Source of the DNA: Helicobacter pylori
Lineage (GTDB): Bacteria > Campylobacterota > Campylobacteria > Campylobacterales > Helicobacteraceae
Length of the DNA: 64,000 bases
Assembly (NCBI RefSeq): GCF_001653455.1
Contig: NZ_CP011486.1
Span: 62,001 to 126,000, forward strand
Direction: 5' to 3'
This document shows positions 56,608-64,000 of the stretch, piece after piece. The notes below the pieces were generated by a model. That model did not search any database, had not been told where the DNA came from, and saw nothing but the letters and a program-made list of their open reading frames with translations. The first letter of the stretch is position 1; each line of letters starts with the position of its first letter. The position numbers and the translations under genes are program-made.

Positions 56608-58491
56608 TTACCATTCTTTCAAAGCCATTTTAATCGCTTCTATCACGCAATCCATCCCACCCGCTAAACTAAAAAGCCAATATTTGTGTGCATAAATGTA
56701 TTCTAATTGCTTGGCTCTTAACTCGTCTTCATTATCCGTTTTCTTGCACACGATTTCAGCGATATGCAATTCTTGATGGAAAATATAAGATTGTATTGCA
56801 TCCATAAAATACGCATTAAATCGCTTGTCATCAAAAAGCTCTTTAATGTTATCAATTGCAGCGCTCAAATGTTCTAATTCTTTAAAATCCAGCTCTTCTA
56901 ATTTTTTCTCTTCATGAAGTTTTTCCACTTTTTCTAAAAACTCTGCCACTTTTAAAAACACTTCTTCAACTTGCGTTTTTTTCTCTTTGGCGTATGCGAT
57001 CATTTCTTCGCATTTTTGTTTAGCGGTTTTTAGATTTTTAGCCTGTTCTAATTGGGTGGGATAGTTTAGATTGATGGGGGGCTTTGGCTGAGATTTATCT
57101 ATTTTTTCGCACACTTCTTTAAAAGGCATTTCTTTAGTCCCTTTAATCCTAGCCCCCCCTTCAGTAGCGTTAATGACTTCTAATTTATAGGGCGTGTTAA
57201 AAATATCTTTTTCAAAAAATTCTAAGAAAAGTTTCCACACTAAAGTGGTTTCTACTTCCCCATTACCCCCATATTTTTCTATAAAAATCTTGTCTTTATC
57301 CTTTTTAGGCTTGATCTCCCTATCGCCATAAATCGCCCCACTGGCATGGCTGTTACCGCTTTGTGAAAAGCTCAAATCCTGCCCAATAAACACGCATCTT
57401 TTAAAACGAGAATGCACCACCAATTCATACGCCATGTTCGCTGCACTCATGCCTATACCCACATAACCATATTGGTGCAAATCAAAAAGGTTGGTGTAGC
57501 CAAAGGGGCGGAAACTGAATTGCTTAACCCCTTTTTTAATCGCTTTAATCAATCGTTTATGCACAATGGAGGTTAAAGCAAAAATGACGCCTTCTTGAAA
57601 ATCTAGGGGCGTTTCTTCATAAAATTTCGCCGTTAAATCCACCCTTTCTAAAGACAGCACAATATCAGGCTTGATACCCGCTTTAGCTAAAATAGGGAAG
57701 GAAGCGTCTATGCAAAAAAGCGTCGCATAAGGAGCGATTTCTTTTAAAAGGGGGAGTTGCTTGTTCAAACTAGGCCCGGTTGAAACAATAATGGCGGTGT
57801 CTCTGTTTTTTAAAGTGTTCACAAAATCCACTAAACTAGGGCTTTGAATGACTTCAGGCAAATTAGCGACATGCTGTTTGATGCCTATCAGTGCGTCTTT
57901 AGCGTCATTACCCACGCTAATTGCACCATGCTCTAAAGCGCGCGTGAAATGCTGGTTGATTTCTATCATTTGACTAGAATAGCGTTCATAATAAGCATTA
58001 AAGATTTTTAAATCATACATTCTTGCGTATAAACGAGACTTTTTATCCATATCAAACAAGGAAGCTATCATGTTGTAATTGCAAAAATCCGCATGCAACA
58101 AAATCAAGCGGTTTTCTAAAATCTCAGTGGAAAAATCCAAAAGATTCAACACAATGAAAATGATCTCTATTTCAGGCTCAACCACCACCAAGCGCTTTAA
58201 ATTCCCATTGCCTAAAAGCAAGCGATAAAACACGCCATTACCCAAGCCAAAATAATACAAATAAGGATAAAGCATGCAAATTTCGCTATTTTTATATTGC
58301 TCCAAGCTTGAATCTAGCGGGCTTTTTTCAAATAGGGGGGTGTTTGTTTCTTTGTCTAAAAGGTTGAAATTCGCGCTGTCATTCCCTAAAAACACTTCGT
58401 ATTTTTTGTTCTCTTTAATGGCTTTGAGCTTTGCGAACAAGAGAGGGTCTTTTTTAAAAAGGGCTTGTAAGTTTTTTTGATAAATGTCCAT
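56608..58491 (-). CDS. Motility accessory factor Maf (DUF115) protein
   Basis: 627 residues. Central DUF115 core: DTAIIVSTGPSLNKQLPLL near 233-251 (GPSL nucleotide-sugar site), ATLFCIDASFPILAKAGIKPDIVLSLERVD near 258-287, FIGQDLSF near 368 and SHASGAIYGDRE. Maf proteins transfer pseudaminic acid onto flagellins in Campylobacterota. The gene lies 49 bases beyond flaB on the same strand, fitting glycosylation of the flagellin encoded there. The C-terminal 150 residues are helical. Probably HP0114. Confidence 0.88.
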   Translation of the reverse strand: MDIYQKNLQALFKKDPLLFAKLKAIKENKKYEVFLGNDSANFNLLDKETNTPLFEKSPLDSSLEQYKNSEICMLYPYLYYFGLGNGVFYRLLLGNGNLKRLVVVEPEIEIIFIVLNLLDFSTEILENRLILLHADFCNYNMIASLFDMDKKSRLYARMYDLKIFNAYYERYSSQMIEINQHFTRALEHGAISVGNDAKDALIGIKQHVANLPEVIQSPSLVDFVNTLKNRDTAIIVSTGPSLNKQLPLLKEIAPYATLFCIDASFPILAKAGIKPDIVLSLERVDLTAKFYEETPLDFQEGVIFALTSIVHKRLIKAIKKGVKQFSFRPFGYTNLFDLHQYGYVGIGMSAANMAYELVVHSRFKRCVFIGQDLSFSQSGNSHASGAIYGDREIKPKKDKDKIFIEKYGGNGEVETTLVWKLFLEFFEKDIFNTPYKLEVINATEGGARIKGTKEMPFKEVCEKIDKSQPKPPINLNYPTQLEQAKNLKTAKQKCEEMIAYAKEKKTQVEEVFLKVAEFLEKVEKLHEEKKLEELDFKELEHLSAAIDNIKELFDDKRFNAYFMDAIQSYIFHQELHIAEIVCKKTDNEDELRAKQLEYIYAHKYWLFSLAGGMDCVIEAIKMALKEW

Positions 58492-58504
58492 TATTCTAAC
58501 TTAT

Positions 58505-58526
58505 AAAAGGGCTAACGCCCCCTTTG
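58505..58526 (-). terminator. Terminator hairpin after flaB
   Basis: On the minus strand AAAGGGGGC-GTTA-GCCCTTTT forms a bulged stem followed by T residues. Confidence 0.5.
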
Positions 58527-58540
58527 GATTTCAAGGGCTA

Positions 58541-60085
58541 TTATTGTAAAAGCCTTAAAACATTTTGTTGCACCGCATTGGCTTGCGCCATAGCAAAACT
58601 CCCGCTTTGCGCCAAAATATTGTATTTAGAAAAGTTCGCGCTCTCTTCAGCAAAATCCACATCTCTGATTTGAGATTCAGCCGCTTTAACATTCACTTGG
58701 GTAACAGAAATGTTATTAATGGTGGTAACCAATTCCATTTGCACCGACCCCATATCTGAGCGGATCTTGTCTAATTGCGTGCGTGCAGAATCCGCCATAT
58801 CCATCACAATCATCGCCCCTTTAAGGCTTGTAACCCCAGCCCCTATGCCTTGAGAGTTGGTTTCTGCTTGCGCGCCATTAGCGTTCGCTCCAGCCGCTGA
58901 AGCCACATTCGCATCAAAAATGCCCCTAACCGCTCTCAAATTCACGGTGTATTCTGCCACCCCTTGAGCGGAATGAAAGCCCACATGGCTAAAATTCACA
59001 CCGCTCACAATAATATCCCTAGCGTCGGTTCTAGTCAAAGTCAAGCGCCCAATAACCGCATGCTGTGTCCCAGAAATCCCTGCAAAATTCCCTCCCCCAA
59101 AAACTTGACCGCTCGCGCTCGCTGCATGCACAGAAATCGCACGCCCGTCAATGGAGTGCAAATTAATGCGCCCTTGAATGTCCAAGCTCGCTTCCACGCC
59201 GGTGCGATCTTTGACAGAGTTGATGGCATTAGTTAGCCTCCCATCAGCATCGTTTTTATGCACATCGTTCACCGTTCCAATTTCTACGCCATTAATGGTA
59301 AGTTCCCTAACAGTTCCTGATTGCACAGGAGTGCCGCCAGTGGCCATGACATTATAAGACGCTCTAACGCCTAGAGTGTTAGAAAAGCGGTTGATAATCT
59401 CGCTCAACGCCCCGATCCCCGTGCCAGCACTTGTAGAAATGCGCACGGTTTCAATCTTATAATCATTCACGCCATTGACTTGTTTGAAATTCAAGCCCAC
59501 TTCAGTCAAGTTTTGCGCCGCTGCGCTAGCCAACATGCCTGCACCACTAAATGAAGAAGTTTCCATGCGCACATGCCCGATTTTATCCGAACTCGTTGAG
59601 CCAATAGACGCCTTAACCGTGGTGTTAGAATACGCGCCGATTTGAAATTCTTTATTAGAAAAACTTCCTGAAAGCATTTGCTGGCCGTTAAAGCTTGTGG
59701 TGTTAGCGATATTATCCAATTCTTCTAACAGCCTTTGAATATCGCTCTGGAGCGCTCTTCTACTCTCTAAAGTTTGCCCGTCTTGAGCGGCTTGAACGGC
59801 TTTGGTTTTAATGGTGTCTAAAATTTTGATTTGCTCATCCATCGCTTTATCTGCGGTTTGAACCATACCAATAGCGTCATTAGCGTTGCGGATCGCTTGA
59901 CCCAAATTCGCGCTTTGACTCCTTAAGCTATCTGCAATCGCCATCCCACTAGAATCATCAGCGGCTTTATTGATCCTAAGCCCTGAACTTAACTTTTCAA
60001 GCGAGCTTGAAAGGTCTCTGTTGTTTTGAACCCCTACCGCATGAGAAGTTAAAGCGGCGATATTGGTATTTATCCTAAAACTCAT
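58541..60085 (-). CDS. flaB: Flagellin B (minor flagellin)
   Basis: 514 residues. The conserved N-terminal D0/D1 helices ([40 protein letters not shown]) and C-terminal D1/D0 helices ([32 protein letters not shown]) polymerise into the filament; the central S/T/N-rich part is glycosylated. FlaB forms the hook-proximal part of the sheathed filament, FlaA the rest. Transcribed from a sigma54 promoter, class II of the flagellar hierarchy. No signal peptide; exported by the flagellar type III system. Confidence 0.98.
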   Translation of the reverse strand: MSFRINTNIAALTSHAVGVQNNRDLSSSLEKLSSGLRINKAADDSSGMAIADSLRSQSANLGQAIRNANDAIGMVQTADKAMDEQIKILDTIKTKAVQAAQDGQTLESRRALQSDIQRLLEELDNIANTTSFNGQQMLSGSFSNKEFQIGAYSNTTVKASIGSTSSDKIGHVRMETSSFSGAGMLASAAAQNLTEVGLNFKQVNGVNDYKIETVRISTSAGTGIGALSEIINRFSNTLGVRASYNVMATGGTPVQSGTVRELTINGVEIGTVNDVHKNDADGRLTNAINSVKDRTGVEASLDIQGRINLHSIDGRAISVHAASASGQVFGGGNFAGISGTQHAVIGRLTLTRTDARDIIVSGVNFSHVGFHSAQGVAEYTVNLRAVRGIFDANVASAAGANANGAQAETNSQGIGAGVTSLKGAMIVMDMADSARTQLDKIRSDMGSVQMELVTTINNISVTQVNVKAAESQIRDVDFAEESANFSKYNILAQSGSFAMAQANAVQQNVLRLLQ

Positions 60086-60120
60086 GTTTGCATCCTTTGC
60101 ATAGATATTTGTTTTTAGTC

Positions 60121-60138
60121 AAGCAAAGGGTGTTCCAA
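60121..60138 (-). promoter_or_regulatory. Sigma54 promoter of flaB
   Basis: On the minus strand TTGGAACACCCTTTGCTT, the GG/GC pattern of RpoN promoters (TGGAAC-N5-TTGCTT), 36-53 bases before the start codon. Confidence 0.9.
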
Positions 60139-60205
60139 CTCTTTGATTTTTTGTGCCGTTATAGAGTTTTATGATTTAATAAAGCGTTTAGTCAAAATTC
60201 TATGC

Positions 60206-60211
60206 TACAAT
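60206..60211 (+). promoter_or_regulatory. -10 box of topA
   Basis: TACAAT 41 bases before the ATG of topA. Confidence 0.5.
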
Positions 60212-60252
60212 CATTCATTAATAGGTATAAAATCATTAATTAAAGGCGTTCA

Positions 60253-62463
60253 ATGAAGCACCTTATTATCGTAGAATCCCCAGCAAAAGCCAAAACCATT
60301 AAAAATTTTTTGGATAAAAGTTACGAAGTCATTGCCTCTAAAGGGCATGTTAGGGATTTATCCAAATTCGCTTTAGGCATTAAGATTGATGAAACAGGCT
60401 TCACGCCTAATTATGTCGTGGATAAAGACCATAAAGAGCTTGTCAAGCAAATCATAGAGCTTTCCAAAAAGGCATCGACCACTTATATCGCTACCGATGA
60501 AGACAGAGAGGGCGAAGCGATAGGCTACCATGTGGCATGTTTGATTGGGGGGAAATTGGAGAGCTATCCTAGGATTGTCTTTCATGAGATCACGCAAAAT
60601 GCGATTTTAAATGCCCTAAAAACCCCACGACAAATTGACATGTCCAAAGTCAATGCCCAACAAGCTAGACGCTTTTTAGATCGGATCGTAGGCTTTAAAT
60701 TAAGCTCATTGATTGCATCAAAAATCACTAAAGGTTTGAGCGCTGGGCGAGTACAAAGCGCGGCATTAAAACTTGTGATTGATAAAGAAAGGGAAATTAA
60801 AGCCTTTAAGCCTTTAACCTATTTCACGCTAGACGCTTTGTTTGAGCCAAATTTAGAAGCGCAACTCGTTAGCTATAAGGGTAATAAACTCAAAGCCCAA
60901 GAGCTTATTGATGAAAAAAAAGCTCACGAAATTAAAAACGAATTAGAAAAAGAAAATTATATGATTTCCAGTATCGTTAAAAAGTCTAAAAAATCCCCCA
61001 CACCGTCTCCTTTTATGACTTCCACCTTACAGCAAAGCGCTTCTAGCCTTTTAGGTTTTTCGCCCACAAAAACCATGAGTATCGCTCAAAAATTATATGA
61101 AGGCGTAGCCACCCCGCAAGGCGTTATGGGCGTGATCACCTACATGAGGACCGATAGCTTAAATATCGCTAAAGAGGCTTTAGAAGAAGCGAGAGGTAAG
61201 ATTTTAAAAGACTATGGCAAAGACTACTTGCCCCCTAAAGCCAAAGTCTATTCCAGCAAGAACAAAAACGCCCAAGAAGCCCATGAAGCCATTAGACCCA
61301 CTTCTATTATTTTAGAGCCAAACGCTTTAAAAGACTACCTTAAACCTGAAGAATTGAAGCTCTATACCTTAATTTACAAACGCTTTTTAGCTTCTCAAAT
61401 GCAAGACGCTCTTTTTGAAAGCCAAAGCGTGGTTGTGGCTTGCGAAAAAGGCGAGTTTAAGGCTAGTGGCAGGAAGCTCCTTTTTGATGGTTATTATAAG
61501 ATTTTAGGCAATGACGATAAGGACAAATTACTCCCTAATTTGAAAGAAAATGACCCCATTAAATTAGAAAAATTAGAGAGTAACACCCATGTGACAGAAC
61601 CTCCAGCGCGTTATTCAGAAGCGAGCTTGATTAAAGTTTTAGAAAGTTTAGGCATAGGAAGGCCTAGCACCTACGCCCCAACGATTGCGCTTCTACAAAA
61701 TAGAGACTACATCAAGGTAGAAAAAAAGCAAATCAGCGCTTTAGAGAGCGCTTTTAAAGTGATAGAGATTTTAGAAAAGCATTTTGAAGAAATCGTGGAT
61801 TCTAAATTTAGCGCTTCTTTAGAAGAAGAATTAGATAATATCGCTCAAAATAAGGCGGATTACCAGCAGGTTTTGAAGGATTTTTACTACCCTTTTATGG
61901 ATAAAATTGAAGCCGGGAAAAAGAATATCATCTCTCAAAAAGTGCATGAAAAAACCGGCGAATCATGCCCTAAATGTGGGGGGGAATTGGTCAAAAAGAA
62001 TAGCCGTTATGGGGAGTTTATCGCTTGCAACAATTACCCTAAATGCAAATATGTCAAGCAAGTTGGAAACGCTAATGATGAGGCTAAACAAGAATTGTGC
62101 GAAAAATGCGGAGGGGAAATGGTGCAAAAATTCAGCAGAAACGGGGCGTTTTTAGCTTGCAACAACTACCCTGAATGCAAAAACACCAAATCCTTAAAAA
62201 ACACCCCTAACGCAAAAGAAATGATAGAGGGCGTGAAATGCCCAGAATGCGGAGGGGATATTGCCTTAAAAAGAAGTAGGAAAGGCTCGTTTTATGGTTG
62301 CAACAATTACCCTGAATGCAATTTTTTATCCAACCATAAGCCCATCAACAAGCGCTGCGAGAAATGCAATTATTTGATGAGCGAGAGGATCTATCGCAAA
62401 AAAAAGGCGCATGAATGCATTAAATGCAAAGAGCGCGTGTTTTTAGAAGAAGATAATGACTAA
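60253..62463 (+). CDS. topA: DNA topoisomerase I
   Basis: 736 residues. Relaxes negatively supercoiled DNA. Toprim motif LIIVESPAKAKTIKNFL at the N-terminus with DEDREGEAIGYH near 80; active Tyr in GVITYMRTDSLNIA near 297. Four zinc-ribbon repeats follow from about residue 573: CPKC...CNNYPKC, CEKC...CNNYPEC, CPEC...CNNYPEC and a last divergent CEKC...CIKC. It overlaps the radical SAM gene by 8 bases. A second, shorter topA-like gene exists elsewhere in some H. pylori strains; this is the full housekeeping copy. Confidence 0.96.
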   Translation: MKHLIIVESPAKAKTIKNFLDKSYEVIASKGHVRDLSKFALGIKIDETGFTPNYVVDKDHKELVKQIIELSKKASTTYIATDEDREGEAIGYHVACLIGGKLESYPRIVFHEITQNAILNALKTPRQIDMSKVNAQQARRFLDRIVGFKLSSLIASKITKGLSAGRVQSAALKLVIDKEREIKAFKPLTYFTLDALFEPNLEAQLVSYKGNKLKAQELIDEKKAHEIKNELEKENYMISSIVKKSKKSPTPSPFMTSTLQQSASSLLGFSPTKTMSIAQKLYEGVATPQGVMGVITYMRTDSLNIAKEALEEARGKILKDYGKDYLPPKAKVYSSKNKNAQEAHEAIRPTSIILEPNALKDYLKPEELKLYTLIYKRFLASQMQDALFESQSVVVACEKGEFKASGRKLLFDGYYKILGNDDKDKLLPNLKENDPIKLEKLESNTHVTEPPARYSEASLIKVLESLGIGRPSTYAPTIALLQNRDYIKVEKKQISALESAFKVIEILEKHFEEIVDSKFSASLEEELDNIAQNKADYQQVLKDFYYPFMDKIEAGKKNIISQKVHEKTGESCPKCGGELVKKNSRYGEFIACNNYPKCKYVKQVGNANDEAKQELCEKCGGEMVQKFSRNGAFLACNNYPECKNTKSLKNTPNAKEMIEGVKCPECGGDIALKRSRKGSFYGCNNYPECNFLSNHKPINKRCEKCNYLMSERIYRKKKAHECIKCKERVFLEEDND

Positions 62464-63382
62464 AGAAAATCTGCCTATCATCTTTGGGCCTGTTTTATCC
62501 AGGCGTTTTGGGAAGTCTTTGGGCGTGGATTTATCGCCCTCTAAAAAACAATGCAATTACAATTGCATTTATTGCGAGTTGGGTAAAGCCAAACCCATTA
62601 ATCGCATGGAAGAAGTCATAGAGGTTGAGGTTTTGATTGACGCCATTCAAAACGCTCTCAATAATCTCACCACCCCCATTGATGTTTTAACCATCACCGC
62701 TAATGGCGAACCCACTCTATACCCTCATTTATTAGAGCTTATCCAAAAAATCAAGCCTTTTTTAAAGGGCGTTAAAACTTTGATTTTAAGCAATGGCTCG
62801 TTATTTTATGAGCCAAAAGTCCAGCAAGCCTTAAAGGAATTTGACATCGTTAAATTTTCTTTAGACGCTATTGATTTGAAAGCCTTTGAAAAGGTGGATA
62901 AGCCTTATTCTAAAGACATTAACAAGATTTTAGAGGGCATTTCAAATTTTTCTCAAATTTATCAAGGTCAACTAGTGGCTGAAGTGTTGTTGATTAGGGG
63001 CGTGAATGATAGCGAGAATAATTTAAAACTCATCGCTGCATTTTTAAAAAAAATCCATATCGCTAGAGTGGATTTAAGCACCATAGACAGGCCTTCAAGC
63101 TTTAAAGCCCCTAAATTAAGCGAAGATGAATTGTTAAAATGCTCTTTATTTTTTGAAGGGCTTTGCGTGAGTTTGCCTAAACGCACCGCTCCTAAAATTG
63201 AGAAACTGATTTCTTGCGATAGGGACGGGTTGCTCGCTTTAATCTCTAGACGCCCTTTAAGCGTGGAAGAAGCCCCCCTAATCTTAGAGCTTGATTCGTT
63301 TAAGCATTTAGAAACTTTATTAAACCATCAGCAAATTACGATTAAAAAAGTCGGCTCTTTGGAGTTTTATTGTGCGTTTTAG
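62456..63382 (+). CDS. Radical SAM protein (HP0117)
   Basis: 308 residues. FGPVLSRRFGKSLGVDLSPSKKQ is followed by the cluster motif CNYNCIYCELG (Cys residues near 34, 38 and 41), then TITANGEPTLYPHL and LSNGSLF. This is the COG0731-like wyosine/TYW1-related branch, with an extra C-terminal domain from about 230 that looks like a small winged helix. Substrate unknown. Coupled to topA by overlap. Confidence 0.85.
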   Translation: MTKENLPIIFGPVLSRRFGKSLGVDLSPSKKQCNYNCIYCELGKAKPINRMEEVIEVEVLIDAIQNALNNLTTPIDVLTITANGEPTLYPHLLELIQKIKPFLKGVKTLILSNGSLFYEPKVQQALKEFDIVKFSLDAIDLKAFEKVDKPYSKDINKILEGISNFSQIYQGQLVAEVLLIRGVNDSENNLKLIAAFLKKIHIARVDLSTIDRPSSFKAPKLSEDELLKCSLFFEGLCVSLPKRTAPKIEKLISCDRDGLLALISRRPLSVEEAPLILELDSFKHLETLLNHQQITIKKVGSLEFYCAF

Positions 63383-63530
63383 GCTTTATTTGCAATCCGT
63401 AGTTTTACCTTACTTTAGGGATAGTTTAAGCTTTTAAAAAGAATTTCTTTTATTATCAAATAACGCCGTAATATCATAAAAAATCAAAAGCCGACAGACA
63501 ATTAAAAACTGGGTGCAATGTTTTTAACCA

Positions 63531-64000
63531 CTACACCCTTTTACTATAACCATAACCCGCTTTTTCTACTTTTTTCTCGGTATTAGCAGCTACTTTTATT
63601 TCTTTATTAACATCAGCAAATACTTTTTGAAGGATCAAAAGGCTTTGAGAGGTTGAAAGGTGGGCTTGTGGGTGTGATTTTAAGTTTCTCATTTCAAGCA
63701 TTTTAGCTTGAGCTTTAGAGCGTATTTTTAGATTTGCTTTTTGCCATTCTTCTGTAACATGAAAATCTCTAGGGTCTAGTTCTAAATAAGCGATAGAACT
63801 TGGCCTGTAAAAATTCACTCGTTTAGCGATAGCTTTTTGTGAATAGGGTAGAGATTCTAATTCTTTTTGCAAATAAGCTATAAGCTCTTGTGTTTTTGAT
63901 TCTCTTTGAGAGTGGGGTTGTTTAGAGTTTGGAAGGTGTTTTGGCTGGATAGGGGTTTGATTGGTTTTTGTAGGTTTAGGGGTTTTGCATTCAGCTTCTA
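63531..64000 (-). CDS. C-terminal part of a Helicobacter-specific protein (HP0118 type), partial
   Basis: The frame is open through base 64000, so the start lies outside the window; 155 codons are visible. The first part is a K/P/Q/T-rich linker, the rest helical and basic (SSIAYLELDPRDFHVTEEWQKA, then KIRSKAQAKMLEMRNLKSHPQAHLS), ending AGYGYSKRV. I take it as the HP0118-type member of a paralogous group next to topA/HP0117. A DNA-processing function is not visible in this fragment. Confidence 0.65.
   Translation of the reverse strand, partial: EAECKTPKPTKTNQTPIQPKHLPNSKQPHSQRESKTQELIAYLQKELESLPYSQKAIAKRVNFYRPSSIAYLELDPRDFHVTEEWQKANLKIRSKAQAKMLEMRNLKSHPQAHLSTSQSLLILQKVFADVNKEIKVAANTEKKVEKAGYGYSKRV

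Overview
The window is a chromosomal segment of Helicobacter pylori. The urease cluster ureAB-ureIEFGH, glmM, flaB, the chemoreceptors tlpA/tlpB/tlpC, an Hor-type outer membrane protein, hrgA/M.HpyIII and a phase-variable futC, in this order, match the HP0059-HP0118 stretch of strain 26695. HP numbers are given from memory as orientation. Base composition is AT-rich, homopolymer tracts are frequent and most promoters show only an extended -10 box, all typical of the species.

Layout. 1-8759 (+): a tightly packed block of little-known genes: a coiled-coil protein (5' end outside the window), an Hsp70/actin-like ATPase, a small partner, an 86-aa WXG100-like protein, a 604-aa protein with an ESX-like N-terminus and a degenerate WHH-type HNH/Endo VII nuclease-like C-terminus, a SUKH (SMI1/KNR4) immunity-like protein, a helical protein and an FtsK/SpoIIIE ATPase. 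I read this as a minimal type VII secretion-like polymorphic toxin/immunity locus. It is the most interesting system here. 9039-17108 (-): urease accessory and structural genes, tRNA-Val, lspA, glmM. 17198-23194 (+): rpsT, prfA, a truncated outer-membrane-protein remnant, horA and a low-complexity protein. 23447-33824 (-): tlpC, rpsI-rplM, mqo, an NlpC/P60 lipoprotein, rpoD, mtnN, fabD.

33955-38670: tRNA-Ser, then hrgA plus a GATC-type DNA methyltransferase (hrgA sits where other strains carry the HpyIII endonuclease), then futC (-) with a C14 tract and an A-AAA-AAG slippery site, a small unknown gene and a 2-hydroxyacid dehydrogenase. 38905-48125: a lipoprotein, thrC, tlpA, queH, a beta-barrel protein, a glycosyltransferase and tlpB with its G-tract leader. 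48709-51298 (-): mccA-mccB-luxS (reverse transsulfuration and activated methyl cycle). 51409-55403: an MrcB_N-like protein, then hrcA-grpE-dnaK (-). 55652-63382: an aldolase-fold protein, a small repeat protein, a Maf-type flagellin glycosylation protein, flaB under a sigma54 promoter, topA and a radical SAM protein. 63531-64000 (-): the 3' part of a species-specific gene.

Common themes are acid and nickel physiology (urease, NikR operator), chemotaxis (three Tlp receptors, with tlpB close to luxS), surface variation (futC, horA, tlpB leader) and DNA restriction (hrgA, M.HpyIII, MrcB_N-like protein). Four related G-rich palindromic intergenic repeats are scattered through the window; at least two match the G-quadruplex pattern.
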